From Chloroflexi bacterium RBG_13_51_36 (GTDB lineage Bacteria; Chloroflexota; Dehalococcoidia; GIF9; AB-539-J10), in assembly GCA_001796515.1 (NCBI GenBank), contig MGMS01000002.1, positions 1 through 53,145 of the forward strand: 53,145 nt of DNA. Direction: 5' to 3'. Position numbers and translations under genes: made by a program. Within the stretch, counting starts at the first letter, position 1. Each line of letters starts with the position of its first letter. Of the stretch, positions 16,733-24,965 are shown piece after piece. The notes below the pieces were generated by a model, which saw only the letters and a list, made by a program, of their open reading frames with translations, did no database searches and was not told where the DNA came from.

Positions 16733-18232
16733 ATGAAAACCTATTTGCCGCCAAAATTCATAGCCGAGAGAGACGATTCTCGGTGTATTAGATGCGAGGT
16801 ATGCGTCAACCAATGTACTTTTGATGTTCACTCTTATGATACTGAGGACGACGAAATAAGAAGCCGTGAAGAGAATTGCGTTGGCTGCCACCGTTGCGTC
16901 GTCTTTTGTCCCACCCAGGCTTTGACCGTTAGAAGGAGTCCGCTGGATTACAGAGAGAATTACAACTGGCGCCCTGAGATTATCGAAGATATTATCAAGC
17001 AGTCTGAGACCGGAGGCATGCTTCTCACCGGAATGGGTACTGACAAGTGTTACCCTATCTACTGGGACCATTTGGTCCTCAATGCCAGCCAGGTCACCAA
17101 TCCTTCTATTGATCCTCTCCGCGAACCCATGGAATTGACCACCTACCTGGGGCGGAAGCTTGATAGAGTGGAGTTAGGCTCGGCGGGGCTTAAGACAGAG
17201 TTGGCTCCTCAGGTCAAGCTCGAGCTTCCTGTTATGTTTTCCGCCTTGTCCTATGGCGCAGTGAGTCTGAACGTGCAGGAATCCCTAGCCAGAGCCGCCA
17301 CTGAGATGGGAACTCTGTGGAATACAGGTGAAGGGGGACTTCACCCCAAGCTTTACAGGTATGGAGATAACACCACTGTCCAGGTAGCTTCCGGGCGATT
17401 TGGCGTTCATGCACAATACCTTGATATAGCGAGGGTAGTTGAAATCAAAATTGGGCAGGGAGCTAAGCCCGGCATCGGTGGGCACCTTCCCGGAGAAAAA
17501 GTGAGTGTTGAGGTAGCCAGGATTCGCATGATACCCAGAGGGACTGATGCTTTGTCTCCAGCGCCGCAGCACGACATTTACTCCATTGAAGACCTGGCGC
17601 AGCTTGTCTATGCCTTGAAGGAAGCCACAGACTATGCCAAGCCAGTAGGAGTAAAGATAGCTGCTGTTCACAATTCAGCAGCTATCGCCAGCGGCATGGT
17701 ACGGGCGGGAGCAGACATTATAGTCCTCGATGGCTTGCGAGGCGCCACAGGAGCAACGCCGAAGATCATCCGTGATAACGTCGGCATTCCCATTGAACTG
17801 GCCCTCGCCTCCGTGGATGACCGACTAAGACAAGAGGGCATCCGGAATCAAGCCTCCATCGTCATCGCAGGCGGAATCCGAAACAGCGGCGATGTGGCCA
17901 AAGCTATTGCCTTAGGTGCCGATGCCGTCTACATCGGAACTGCCGCTCTTGTCGCCCTGGGATGCACCATATGTCAACAGTGTCATACCGGCAAATGTGC
18001 CTGGGGCATCTGTACCTCGGATCTCCGGTTAACCAAGAGGGTTAACCCCGACATCGGAGCGAGGCGACTATCCAACCTTCTTCGCGGCTGGAGCCTTGAG
18101 CTTAAAGACATATTGGGCGGAATGGGTATCAACGCTTTGGAAAGCCTTCGTGGCAACCGCCTCCACCTCAGAGGCGTGGGGCTGACTGATACCGAGCTGG
18201 AGATTCTCGGAGTGAGGATGGCAGGGAGGTAG
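16733..18232 (+). CDS. Glutamate synthase, ferredoxin-FMN central subunit
   Basis: Makes glutamate from 2-oxoglutarate and ammonia on FMN. 499 aa: an N-terminal ferredoxin domain with CIRCEVCVNQC and CVGCHRCVVFC (residues 18-60), then the GltB central TIM barrel including GEGGLHPKLYR, GQGAKPGIGGHLPG, VLDGLRGATGATP and IAGGIRNSGD, and the C-terminal cluster-binding CTICQQCHTGKC. One base after hisF and one base before the GXGXG subunit. Homologous to archaeal and Dehalococcoidia stand-alone GltB2 proteins. Confidence 0.94.
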   Translation: MKTYLPPKFIAERDDSRCIRCEVCVNQCTFDVHSYDTEDDEIRSREENCVGCHRCVVFCPTQALTVRRSPLDYRENYNWRPEIIEDIIKQSETGGMLLTGMGTDKCYPIYWDHLVLNASQVTNPSIDPLREPMELTTYLGRKLDRVELGSAGLKTELAPQVKLELPVMFSALSYGAVSLNVQESLARAATEMGTLWNTGEGGLHPKLYRYGDNTTVQVASGRFGVHAQYLDIARVVEIKIGQGAKPGIGGHLPGEKVSVEVARIRMIPRGTDALSPAPQHDIYSIEDLAQLVYALKEATDYAKPVGVKIAAVHNSAAIASGMVRAGADIIVLDGLRGATGATPKIIRDNVGIPIELALASVDDRLRQEGIRNQASIVIAGGIRNSGDVAKAIALGADAVYIGTAALVALGCTICQQCHTGKCAWGICTSDLRLTKRVNPDIGARRLSNLLRGWSLELKDILGGMGINALESLRGNRLHLRGVGLTDTELEILGVRMAGR

Positions 18233-18233
18233 G

Positions 18234-19028
18234 ATGTTCAAAGAAAGACCAAGCGAAATCTCAGTCTCTTCCTTGACTGGAGAAAGTGACATGACAAAAG
18301 TAGATGCCCGGGCTCTCTCCCATCGAGAACTCAATGCTAGACTCAGGGAACTGGTTTCCAGTGGAGTTCAGAGAATCGAGCTACACAACGTCTACGGCCA
18401 GAGATACATTGGCACAGACCTGGACAAGCCAGTCAAGATTGATATATTTGGCACTCCGGGTAATGATCTGGGAGCCTTCATGGATGGTCCCGGAATAACT
18501 GTCCATGGCAATGCCCAGGATGGCTGTGGGAACACCATGGATAATGGAGAAATCGTCATTCATGGTCATGCTGGGGATATCCTTGGACTATCAGCCAGGG
18601 GAGGCAAGATTTTTGTTAAAGAGGATGTTGGTTACCGGGCAGGCATTCACATGAAAGAATACCAAGACAAGAAGCCTACGGTGATCATTGGTGGCACAGC
18701 ACAGGATTTTTTTGGTGAATATATGGCAGGTGGAATTCTAGTACTCCTGGGACTAAACCTCAAAGAAGGAGAGGGACACACGGCAAATTTCATTGGCACT
18801 GGTATGCACGGTGGCGTTATCTATATGAGAGGCGAGGTCCAAGAATTTCAACTGGGCAAAGAGGTAGGTGTCGCTGAATTGAATGAAAACGATTATTTGA
18901 CTCTGGAGAAGCTCATAGGTGAGTTCACTTGTCACTTTGACTGTGCTGCCCAAGAGATATTAAAATGTAGATTTACCAAACTTTTCCCCCTTCACCTTCG
19001 TCCTTATGGCCGACTCTATGCTTACTAA
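18234..19028 (+). CDS. Glutamate synthase GXGXG-domain subunit
   Basis: 264 aa beta-helix domain corresponding to the C-terminal part of bacterial GltB. Gly-rich repeats run from about residue 70 to 190 (GNDLGAFMDGPGITVHGNAQDG, GHAGDILGLSARGGKIFV, GGTAQDFFGEYMAGG). A C-terminal extension of about 60 residues contains CHFDCAAQEIL, a Cys pair. The domain is structural, linking synthase and glutaminase. Starts one base after the FMN subunit; an ATG at 18291 after TGGAGAAAGTGAC is an alternative start. Confidence 0.9.
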   Translation: MFKERPSEISVSSLTGESDMTKVDARALSHRELNARLRELVSSGVQRIELHNVYGQRYIGTDLDKPVKIDIFGTPGNDLGAFMDGPGITVHGNAQDGCGNTMDNGEIVIHGHAGDILGLSARGGKIFVKEDVGYRAGIHMKEYQDKKPTVIIGGTAQDFFGEYMAGGILVLLGLNLKEGEGHTANFIGTGMHGGVIYMRGEVQEFQLGKEVGVAELNENDYLTLEKLIGEFTCHFDCAAQEILKCRFTKLFPLHLRPYGRLYAY

Positions 19029-19057
19029 ACCAAATTAATAAACAAAGGAAGCTAGCT

Positions 19058-19798
19058 TTGCCTAGAGTGTTCATCATAGCCAATGAAATCGAACCAATAA
19101 GAAAACTGAGTGCGGACCTCGCTCAGAGGGGCCTTGATTGCCTGATTGTTCCCGGCAAGGATGGAGCAATCGAACAAATTGCTGGACAATCCTCCGCGGT
19201 GCTGCTGCTAGATGCAAATGAAGCTACAGTTGGTTCAGAGGCATGGGAACTAGTTCAAGGGATGAGGCGAGAGAAGAACATACATCTCATCATTCTAGTA
19301 TCCAGAGACAGACTCAATGGCCTCGGTTCCAGTGACAGTATAGACGACTTCGTGGTCAAACCTTGGGAGGCAAGTGAGGTTGCAGCCAGGATAAAGCGGA
19401 TTCTGAGGCAAAAAGGAGGTATGGATAGCGAAGATATAATTAGATGTGGCGACTTAGTCATAGATTCAGACAAGTGTGAGGTATCGCTTGGTGGCAAACC
19501 AATAATACTGACCTTCAAGGAGTACCAATTACTCAAATTCCTGGCAAGCAATAAAGGAAAAGTCTTTACCCGTGATGTTCTCCTGGATAAAGTTTGGGGC
19601 TGGGACTACTACGGCGGTGACAGAACAGTAGACGTGCACATCAGGAGACTGAGAAGCAAAATCGAAGACTCAACCCATACCTTCATCGACACCGTACGAA
19701 ACATAGGATACAAGTTCAAGGACTTACCAACCTGCGCGAGAGTATCCTCCCAGATTCGAGATGTCACTTTACATAATACAGCAAGCTGGCCTAGCTAA
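19058..19798 (+). CDS. OmpR-family winged-helix response regulator
   Basis: 246 aa. Receiver domain at residues 1-118 and PhoB/OmpR-type DNA-binding domain at about 128-225 (LTFKEYQLLKFLASNKGKVFTR, RTVDVHIRRLRSKIE, IDTVRNIGYKF). The receiver keeps the phospho-acceptor Asp (LLLDANE), the switch Ser (LVSRD) and Lys (VVKPW), but the usual Asp-Asp pair after the first strand reads IIANEIEP, so Mg binding may be changed. TTG start after AAAGGAAG. 29 bases after the GXGXG subunit and probably in the same operon; no histidine kinase is in the window. Confidence 0.88.
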   Translation: MPRVFIIANEIEPIRKLSADLAQRGLDCLIVPGKDGAIEQIAGQSSAVLLLDANEATVGSEAWELVQGMRREKNIHLIILVSRDRLNGLGSSDSIDDFVVKPWEASEVAARIKRILRQKGGMDSEDIIRCGDLVIDSDKCEVSLGGKPIILTFKEYQLLKFLASNKGKVFTRDVLLDKVWGWDYYGGDRTVDVHIRRLRSKIEDSTHTFIDTVRNIGYKFKDLPTCARVSSQIRDVTLHNTASWPS

Positions 19799-19801
19799 AT
19801 C

Positions 19802-20116
19802 TCAAACCACTTTTACTGCAGTTCCATAGGCTACCATCTCGGCGGCTCCGGACATCACCATGGAGGTTGCGAATCTAGTACATATCACGGCATTACCCCC
19901 CATCTTCTCGGCTTGCTCAACCATCCTCTGCAACGCCTCCTCTCGAGCTTGCGTCAGCATCACGGTGTAATCCGTGATTTCGCCGCCGACGATATTGCGC
20001 AAGCCAGCCATAACATCATGCCCCAAATTTCTGGCCCTGATAGTGCTGCCTCTGACCAAACCTAGTGTTTCGGTTATCGTCTTGCCCTCTATGTGTTCTG
20101 TGGTAACCACAATCAT
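19802..20116 (-). CDS. YbjQ family (UPF0145) protein
   Basis: 104 aa. Starts at the ATG after AAGGAGGCGGAGAA. Family motifs visible: TTEHIEGKTITETLGLVRG, the A-R-N-L-G-H-D region and GGNAVICTRFATS. The fold is a compact pentameric heavy-metal-binding-like domain, function not established. Overlaps the upstream membrane gene by ATGA and converges with the response regulator. Confidence 0.85.
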   Translation of the reverse strand: MIVVTTEHIEGKTITETLGLVRGSTIRARNLGHDVMAGLRNIVGGEITDYTVMLTQAREEALQRMVEQAEKMGGNAVICTRFATSMVMSGAAEMVAYGTAVKVV

Positions 20117-20337
20117 TTCTCCGCCTCCTTGAATTTTTCCTTCTCTTCTCTGGATGTTCGATGTCTTTCCCAACCCAGTGACGCCAAGACCATGATAAGC
20201 CCGACAGCTATAGCGGTGATGGCAATCTTAACAGGCAAGGGCAGTGATAAGAAAGCCAAGCGGAAGAACCAATAAACCCCCCAGCCTATCAAAATGCCCA
20301 GGCCAACTGCCAGCAAAACGCCGCCGATCTTCCTCAC
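20113..20337 (-). CDS. Small membrane protein, two TM segments, 74 aa
   Basis: GTG start with GGAGGAATGAC upstream, one base after the nadE stop. Helices at about residues 6-26 and 33-55, then a basic/acidic cytoplasmic tail. Overlaps the YbjQ gene by ATGA, so the nadE-membrane-ybjQ genes form one leftward operon. No known family. Confidence 0.7.
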   Translation of the reverse strand: MRKIGGVLLAVGLGILIGWGVYWFFRLAFLSLPLPVKIAITAIAVGLIMVLASLGWERHRTSREEKEKFKEAEK

Positions 20338-20338
20338 G

Positions 20339-22078
20339 TCATTCCTCCCTGAATTTGTTCGAGATGGGCAATCTCCTATCCCGCCCGAAGTCTCTGGGAG
20401 TTATCTTGATACCAGGCGCAGCCTGGCGGCGCTTATACTCGCTCCTGTCCACCAAACGAGCCACCCTTACGACCATGTCACGGTCAAAACCCATAGCTAC
20501 GATCTGGTCAATCGCCAGGTCATCCTCCACATAAGCCTTCAGGATAGGGTCGAGTACTTCGTATGGGGGCAGGGTATCGGTGTCTTTCTGGTCAGGCCTC
20601 AGTTCAGCCGACGGCGCCTTAGCTAGAACACCAACCGGTATTAGCTCCTTTTTTCCTCGCTGATTTCTGTACTGCGCTAGCTTATAAACAACTGTTTTAG
20701 GCACGTCTTTGAGAGGGATAAATCCTCCAGCCATGTCCCCATAAATGGTTGTATAACCCGTGGCTGTTTCGCTTTTGTTGCTGCAAGCAAGCACCAACCA
20801 TCCAAACTTGTTGGACAGGGCAAAAAGGATGTTCCCCCGGATCCTCGCTTGAATATTTTCCTCGGCGCTATCAGGACTGGTACCTTCGAAAGACCCAGCT
20901 AGTGTCTCCAAATAAGAGCTGAACGCCATTTCAATAGGTATGACACTAAAGTCTATGCCCAAGTTTCTTGCCAAGCCTTCAGCGTCTGATTTGCTGCCAG
21001 CCGATGAGTAGCGCGAAGGCATGGAAACGCCCACAACATTTTCAGGCCCCAGAGCATCCGCTGCTATGGCAGCTACCAGGCTTGAGTCAACTCCGCCAGA
21101 TAAACCGATGACTACTCTCTCAAAGCCGTTCTTCCGCACGTAGTCTCTGGTGCCGAGAACGAGAGCATGGTAAATCTCAGCAGGTTCATCTAATAACCTT
21201 TCGACTTGTCTTGGCGGCAAAGAAGGCTTGGCATTCGCTAAGTGTTCACTTGACACCTTTATCCTGGTAGCTTCTTGCAGTTTATCCTTGACCCATGGCG
21301 TTTCCTTTCTCCGTCGAGGATCGTGTAACTGCGAGCGGAATACTGACTCCACATCCAAGTCAACCACAACAAAGTCTTCCTCAAACTGCTTGCCTCGGGC
21401 AATGACTTCTCCTTTTTCATTAATAATCAGACTATTGCCATCAAATACGAGCTCATCTTGCCCGCCAATCAAATTATTGTGGATAACGATAGCCATACTG
21501 TCTGACGCTCTGGTAGCTAGCATCCTCTCTCTGAAGAGACCTTTTCCGGCATGGTATGGAGAAGCGCTTATGTTAATCAGTACCTTTGCCCCAGCATAGG
21601 CCTGTACGAGTGCCGGCCCGGCTTCATACCACATATCTTCGCAGATAGTTATGCCCATGCCGACGCCATAAATGACAAAAACGGGACAGCCCACCCCTGC
21701 CTGAAAATACCTGTTTTCATCAAACACCCCATAGTTCGGTAAATAAAACTTGTGGTAAACGCCCACCAATTTCTTGTTGTAGAGCACCGCGGCAGCATTG
21801 TATGTGTCCCCATCGCTGTCAACAAAGCCCACCACTAGCGCTATATCTGCGCTGTGCTCTGTTATATCGTCAAGACATTCTTTGTTTTGTTTGATGAACT
21901 GTGGTTTGAGCAGCAAGTCTTCGGGGGGGTAGCCAGTTATGGCCAGTTCAGGGAAGGTGAGCAGGTCAACCCCCAGTGATTTTGCGCGGTCAATGGATTC
22001 CATTATCTTCCTGGTATTGCCGCTGAAGTCACCTACAGTGGAATTGATTTGGGCTACTGCAAACCTGATGTTATGCAA
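20339..22078 (-). CDS. nadE: Glutamine-dependent NAD+ synthetase
   Basis: Converts nicotinate adenine dinucleotide to NAD+ with ammonia from glutamine. N-terminal nitrilase-type glutaminase with the Glu-Lys-Cys triad in TFPELAITGYP, YHKFYLPNYGVFDE and GITICEDMWYE; C-terminal synthetase with the PP-loop LSGGVDSSLVA near residue 320. Start placed at a TTG preceded by AGAGGGAGTTAAG (579 aa); the longer frame's upstream ATG lacks a ribosome-binding site. First gene of a leftward operon. Confidence 0.93.
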   Translation of the reverse strand: MHNIRFAVAQINSTVGDFSGNTRKIMESIDRAKSLGVDLLTFPELAITGYPPEDLLLKPQFIKQNKECLDDITEHSADIALVVGFVDSDGDTYNAAAVLYNKKLVGVYHKFYLPNYGVFDENRYFQAGVGCPVFVIYGVGMGITICEDMWYEAGPALVQAYAGAKVLINISASPYHAGKGLFRERMLATRASDSMAIVIHNNLIGGQDELVFDGNSLIINEKGEVIARGKQFEEDFVVVDLDVESVFRSQLHDPRRRKETPWVKDKLQEATRIKVSSEHLANAKPSLPPRQVERLLDEPAEIYHALVLGTRDYVRKNGFERVVIGLSGGVDSSLVAAIAADALGPENVVGVSMPSRYSSAGSKSDAEGLARNLGIDFSVIPIEMAFSSYLETLAGSFEGTSPDSAEENIQARIRGNILFALSNKFGWLVLACSNKSETATGYTTIYGDMAGGFIPLKDVPKTVVYKLAQYRNQRGKKELIPVGVLAKAPSAELRPDQKDTDTLPPYEVLDPILKAYVEDDLAIDQIVAMGFDRDMVVRVARLVDRSEYKRRQAAPGIKITPRDFGRDRRLPISNKFREE

Positions 22079-22340
22079 CTTAACTCCCTCTGGCAAGAAA
22101 TAGTATACCAAACCTCACTAATCATTTTCCGCAGTTTATGGAGACTGATACGGGACAGACCGTCCCCCTATTCAGACGCTCTCGGCCCAGTTCACAGCAC
22201 GTTGTACAGTCGTGACGCCAATATCACGAGTGTCCTCTTCCAACTCATCTCCCTCGCGGTCATGGAAACCGGCCTTCACTGAGACCTCGCTCCGAAACAA
22301 GAGACTCACCTTTCTACGATTTCACAACGCGTACGGTTCT
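22079..22340. other. Intergenic gap between nadE and pdxT
   Basis: 262 bases without a convincing gene. A short perfect hairpin GGGAC-AGACC-GTCCC lies near 22153-22167 but has no T-tract on either side. The 77-residue frame on the plus strand has no ribosome-binding site. Confidence 0.4.
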
Positions 22341-22967
22341 TCAAGGTGTTAGCTGACCACCTCGAAGGACCTCATCCCCATGATTGTGAGACAGTCTCTG
22401 GCTCACCATATTCAAGAAATAGCTATGAAACCTCAAGTCATCGGTGAACTCCGGGTGGAAAGCACAGGCCAGAAGCCGATTTTGTCTGATGGCGACGATG
22501 GTGCCATCGGGAAGACAAGACAGGGTTTCTATACCCGGCTCAACTTGTTCGATGATTGGTGCTCGAATGAAAATAGCATGGAATGGCTCCCTGCCCACAA
22601 CCGGTATCTCCAAGTCTGCCTCAAAACTATCGATCTGGCTGCCAAAGGCGTTGCGCCTGACCTCCGCACGCATTAGATCCAGAGTCTCCATTTCATAATT
22701 CGAGACACTCCTGCAAAGTAAGACCATTCCGGCGCAGATTCCCCAAATAGGTACATCATCTCGAGCCATCTCTCTTATGCGCTGAATCAACCCAAAATTC
22801 TCCATGAGCCTCAGCATGGTGGTGCTTTCCCCACCGGGGATGATAAGCCCGTCTAACGTATTGAGTTCGTTAGGCAGGCGAACTGGAGGGGCCTCCACAC
22901 CCAATTGTTGCAGCATGTCAATATGCTCTATGAACGTTCCCTGCAGAGCAAGAACCCCCACCCTCAT
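22341..22967 (-). CDS. pdxT: Pyridoxal 5'-phosphate synthase glutaminase PdxT
   Basis: Class I glutaminase that feeds ammonia to PdxS in PLP synthesis. 208 aa, starts MRVGVLALQGTF. Gln-site motif IIPGGESTTM, nucleophile Cys in WGICAGMVLLC, and the His-Glu pair in FHPEFTDD. The usual PdxT length is about 190-200. pdxS is not in the window. Convergent spacing of 262 bases to nadE on the same strand; divergent from nrpR. Confidence 0.93.
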   Translation of the reverse strand: MRVGVLALQGTFIEHIDMLQQLGVEAPPVRLPNELNTLDGLIIPGGESTTMLRLMENFGLIQRIREMARDDVPIWGICAGMVLLCRSVSNYEMETLDLMRAEVRRNAFGSQIDSFEADLEIPVVGREPFHAIFIRAPIIEQVEPGIETLSCLPDGTIVAIRQNRLLACAFHPEFTDDLRFHSYFLNMVSQRLSHNHGDEVLRGGQLTP

Positions 22968-23106
22968 ATTTTGTAGATATCCTGTAGGTTTTTGAATCGA
23001 TTTGCGATTCCTAAACTCAAAGTCGAAGCGCGAATTCAAGATATTATCCTTTGAGCCACGGTTCATAATACATCAGGTAGCGGAACCACACAAGCTCTTG
23101 TTGTGC

Positions 23107-23136
23107 TTGACAAGCGTGACGTAGTTCTGGTATTGT
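23107..23136 (+). promoter_or_regulatory. nrpR promoter
   Basis: TTGACA (23107-23112), 18-base spacer, TATTGT (23131-23136). It lies inside the longest open frame, which argues that translation starts downstream, at the in-frame GTG at 23178. Confidence 0.6.
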
Positions 23137-23177
23137 GGAAAACAGTTGCCTATTACCTAGAACGCCAGAATACTGCC

Positions 23178-24170
23178 GTGGGTTTCGAAACACAGGACGT
23201 AGAAAGAAAAACAATCGCTATCCTTAGGGTCCTTAGTCAATCCAGTGAGCCTGTTGGTGCTAGAGTCATTTCCCATAATCTTAAGGGGCAGGGCATCGAG
23301 TTAAGCGAACGAGCTGTTAGATACCACCTTAAGCTAATGGATGAACGCGGATTCACGGAGAATGCAGGAAGGGATGGGAGGTTGATTACGCGGCAAGGCC
23401 TCGAAGAACTGCAAAGTGCTTTAGTTAGCGATAAGGTTGGCTTTGTGGCTTCCAGAATTGAGCTTCTAGCCTATCAAACAGACTTCGACATAGACGAGCA
23501 CCGAGGCAAGATCCCCGTCAACGTCTCCTTTTTCCCAGAGAGACAATTCAAGAAGGCTATCGAGGCTATGAAAGGAGCTTTTCAGGCTGGGATTTGCGTC
23601 AGTGAGCTTGTGGCTGTGGCTCACTGCGGTGAGAAATTGGGGGGGTTAATTATGCCCAGGGATAAAATGGGCCTAGCCACCGTTTGCAGCATCGTAGTCA
23701 ACGGTGCATTGCTCAAAGCTGGTGTCCCGATGGACTCCAAATTTGGTGGTATTCTGCAAATCAAGAATCATGAACCCTTGCGATTCGTGGAGCTTATCCA
23801 ATATTCAGGCTCGTCCTTAGATCCGTCAGTTATATACATTACTAGCAAGATGACTAGCGTCGGTCAGGTGGCCAAAAAAGGGGAGGGCAGGATTCTAGCC
23901 AATTTTCGAGAAATACCAGCTATGTGTCAACCCCTGGCGGAAAAGGTCGTTGCCGGATTGAAAGCAGCTAGTCTGGGTGGAGTGCTTGCGATTGGCGAGG
24001 TAAGCAAGTCTTTGTGCGAAGTTCCTGTGGAATTAAACAAGGTCGGCGTGATACTCACTGGTGGGCTTAACCCGGTGGCTGCTGCTGTCGAATGCGGCGT
24101 AGAAGTGGAAAACCGTGCCATGACCACCCTTATGGAATATCGAGACCTGACCAAATTCTGGGACCTATGA
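23178..24170 (+). CDS. nrpR: NrpR-family nitrogen repressor (DUF128)
   Basis: Global nitrogen repressor first known from methanogens; represses nitrogen-assimilation genes and is released by 2-oxoglutarate. N-terminal winged helix (ERKTIAILRVLSQSSEPVGARVI, then ERAVRYHLKLMDERG) followed by one NrpR effector domain with GKIPVNVSFFPE, GVPMDSKFGGILQI and VGVILTGGLNP. Start set at GTG 23178 because the promoter overlaps an upstream GTG (23103). About 330 aa with a single effector domain, unlike the two-domain methanogen form. One base before hisF copy 2. Confidence 0.88.
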   Translation: MGFETQDVERKTIAILRVLSQSSEPVGARVISHNLKGQGIELSERAVRYHLKLMDERGFTENAGRDGRLITRQGLEELQSALVSDKVGFVASRIELLAYQTDFDIDEHRGKIPVNVSFFPERQFKKAIEAMKGAFQAGICVSELVAVAHCGEKLGGLIMPRDKMGLATVCSIVVNGALLKAGVPMDSKFGGILQIKNHEPLRFVELIQYSGSSLDPSVIYITSKMTSVGQVAKKGEGRILANFREIPAMCQPLAEKVVAGLKAASLGGVLAIGEVSKSLCEVPVELNKVGVILTGGLNPVAAAVECGVEVENRAMTTLMEYRDLTKFWDL

Positions 24171-24171
24171 A

Positions 24172-24942
24172 ATGAACGCAGTGAGAGTCATACCATGTTT
24201 GGATGTGAAGGATGGCAGGATAGTCAAGGGAGTCAACTTCGTGAATCTGAAAGATGTCAGGGATCCTGTGGCGGCAGCAGAAGCTTATTGCCGTGAGGGA
24301 GCTGATGAACTGGTATTCCTTGATATCTTCGCCACCCTGGAGAGCAGAAAAACGCGTTTTGAATGGGTGAAAAAGGTCTGTGAGGTAGTTACGGTTCCCT
24401 TCGCCGTGGGAGGTGGTATCGCTACCCTTGAGGACATGCAGACCCTGTTTGACCTGGGCGTAAACAAGGTCTCAGTCAATACCGCAGCTGTAAAGAACCC
24501 TGAGCTTATAGGAGAGGCTTCCGGAAGATTTGGCAGGCAGAAGCTCGTAGTTGCCATAGATGGACGGAAAAATCCGCCTGGAAGCGGCCTTCCGCGATTA
24601 GAGGTGGTAGTCAAGAGTGGCAACGAAGCTACAGGACTAAATATTGTTGAGTGGGCAAAGACGGCGGAGAAACTGGGGGCTGGGGAGATTCTCTTGACCA
24701 GTAAAGATGCGGACGGCACCAAGGCAGGCTATGATTTGGAGATGACCAGAGCCGTGGCTGAAGCAGTGAGCGTTCCAGTCACTGCCTCGGGAGGGGCAGG
24801 CAAGCTTGAGCACCTTTACCAAGCTGTGACGGTTGGTAAGGCATCAGCAGTCCTAGCCGCTTCTATCTTCCATTTCGGCGAAGTATCTATACCCGAGGCA
24901 AAACGATATCTAAAAGGGAAGGGAATACCAATAAGAATATAG
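24172..24942 (+). CDS. HisF-like cyclase (copy 2)
   Basis: 256 aa TIM-barrel close to HisF. Asp11 and Asp130 (VVAIDGRK), gate residues Arg5, Glu46, Lys99 and the DGTKAGYD loop are kept, so cyclase chemistry should be possible. Two changes stand out: the HisH-contact Asp98 is Asn (GVNKV) and the usual GSQ before strand 5 is GRQ. Cotranscribed with nrpR (one base apart) and gdh. It may be the histidine-pathway enzyme using free ammonia, or a paralog with another substrate. Confidence 0.85.
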   Translation: MNAVRVIPCLDVKDGRIVKGVNFVNLKDVRDPVAAAEAYCREGADELVFLDIFATLESRKTRFEWVKKVCEVVTVPFAVGGGIATLEDMQTLFDLGVNKVSVNTAAVKNPELIGEASGRFGRQKLVVAIDGRKNPPGSGLPRLEVVVKSGNEATGLNIVEWAKTAEKLGAGEILLTSKDADGTKAGYDLEMTRAVAEAVSVPVTASGGAGKLEHLYQAVTVGKASAVLAASIFHFGEVSIPEAKRYLKGKGIPIRI

Positions 24943-24965
24943 CGAAGACGGAGGGAGGTTAGTTT

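Noticed and set aside
23103-23177. Upstream GTG start for NrpR
   Set aside because: The promoter TTGACA-N18-TATTGT lies within this segment, and it has no ribosome-binding site or family similarity.
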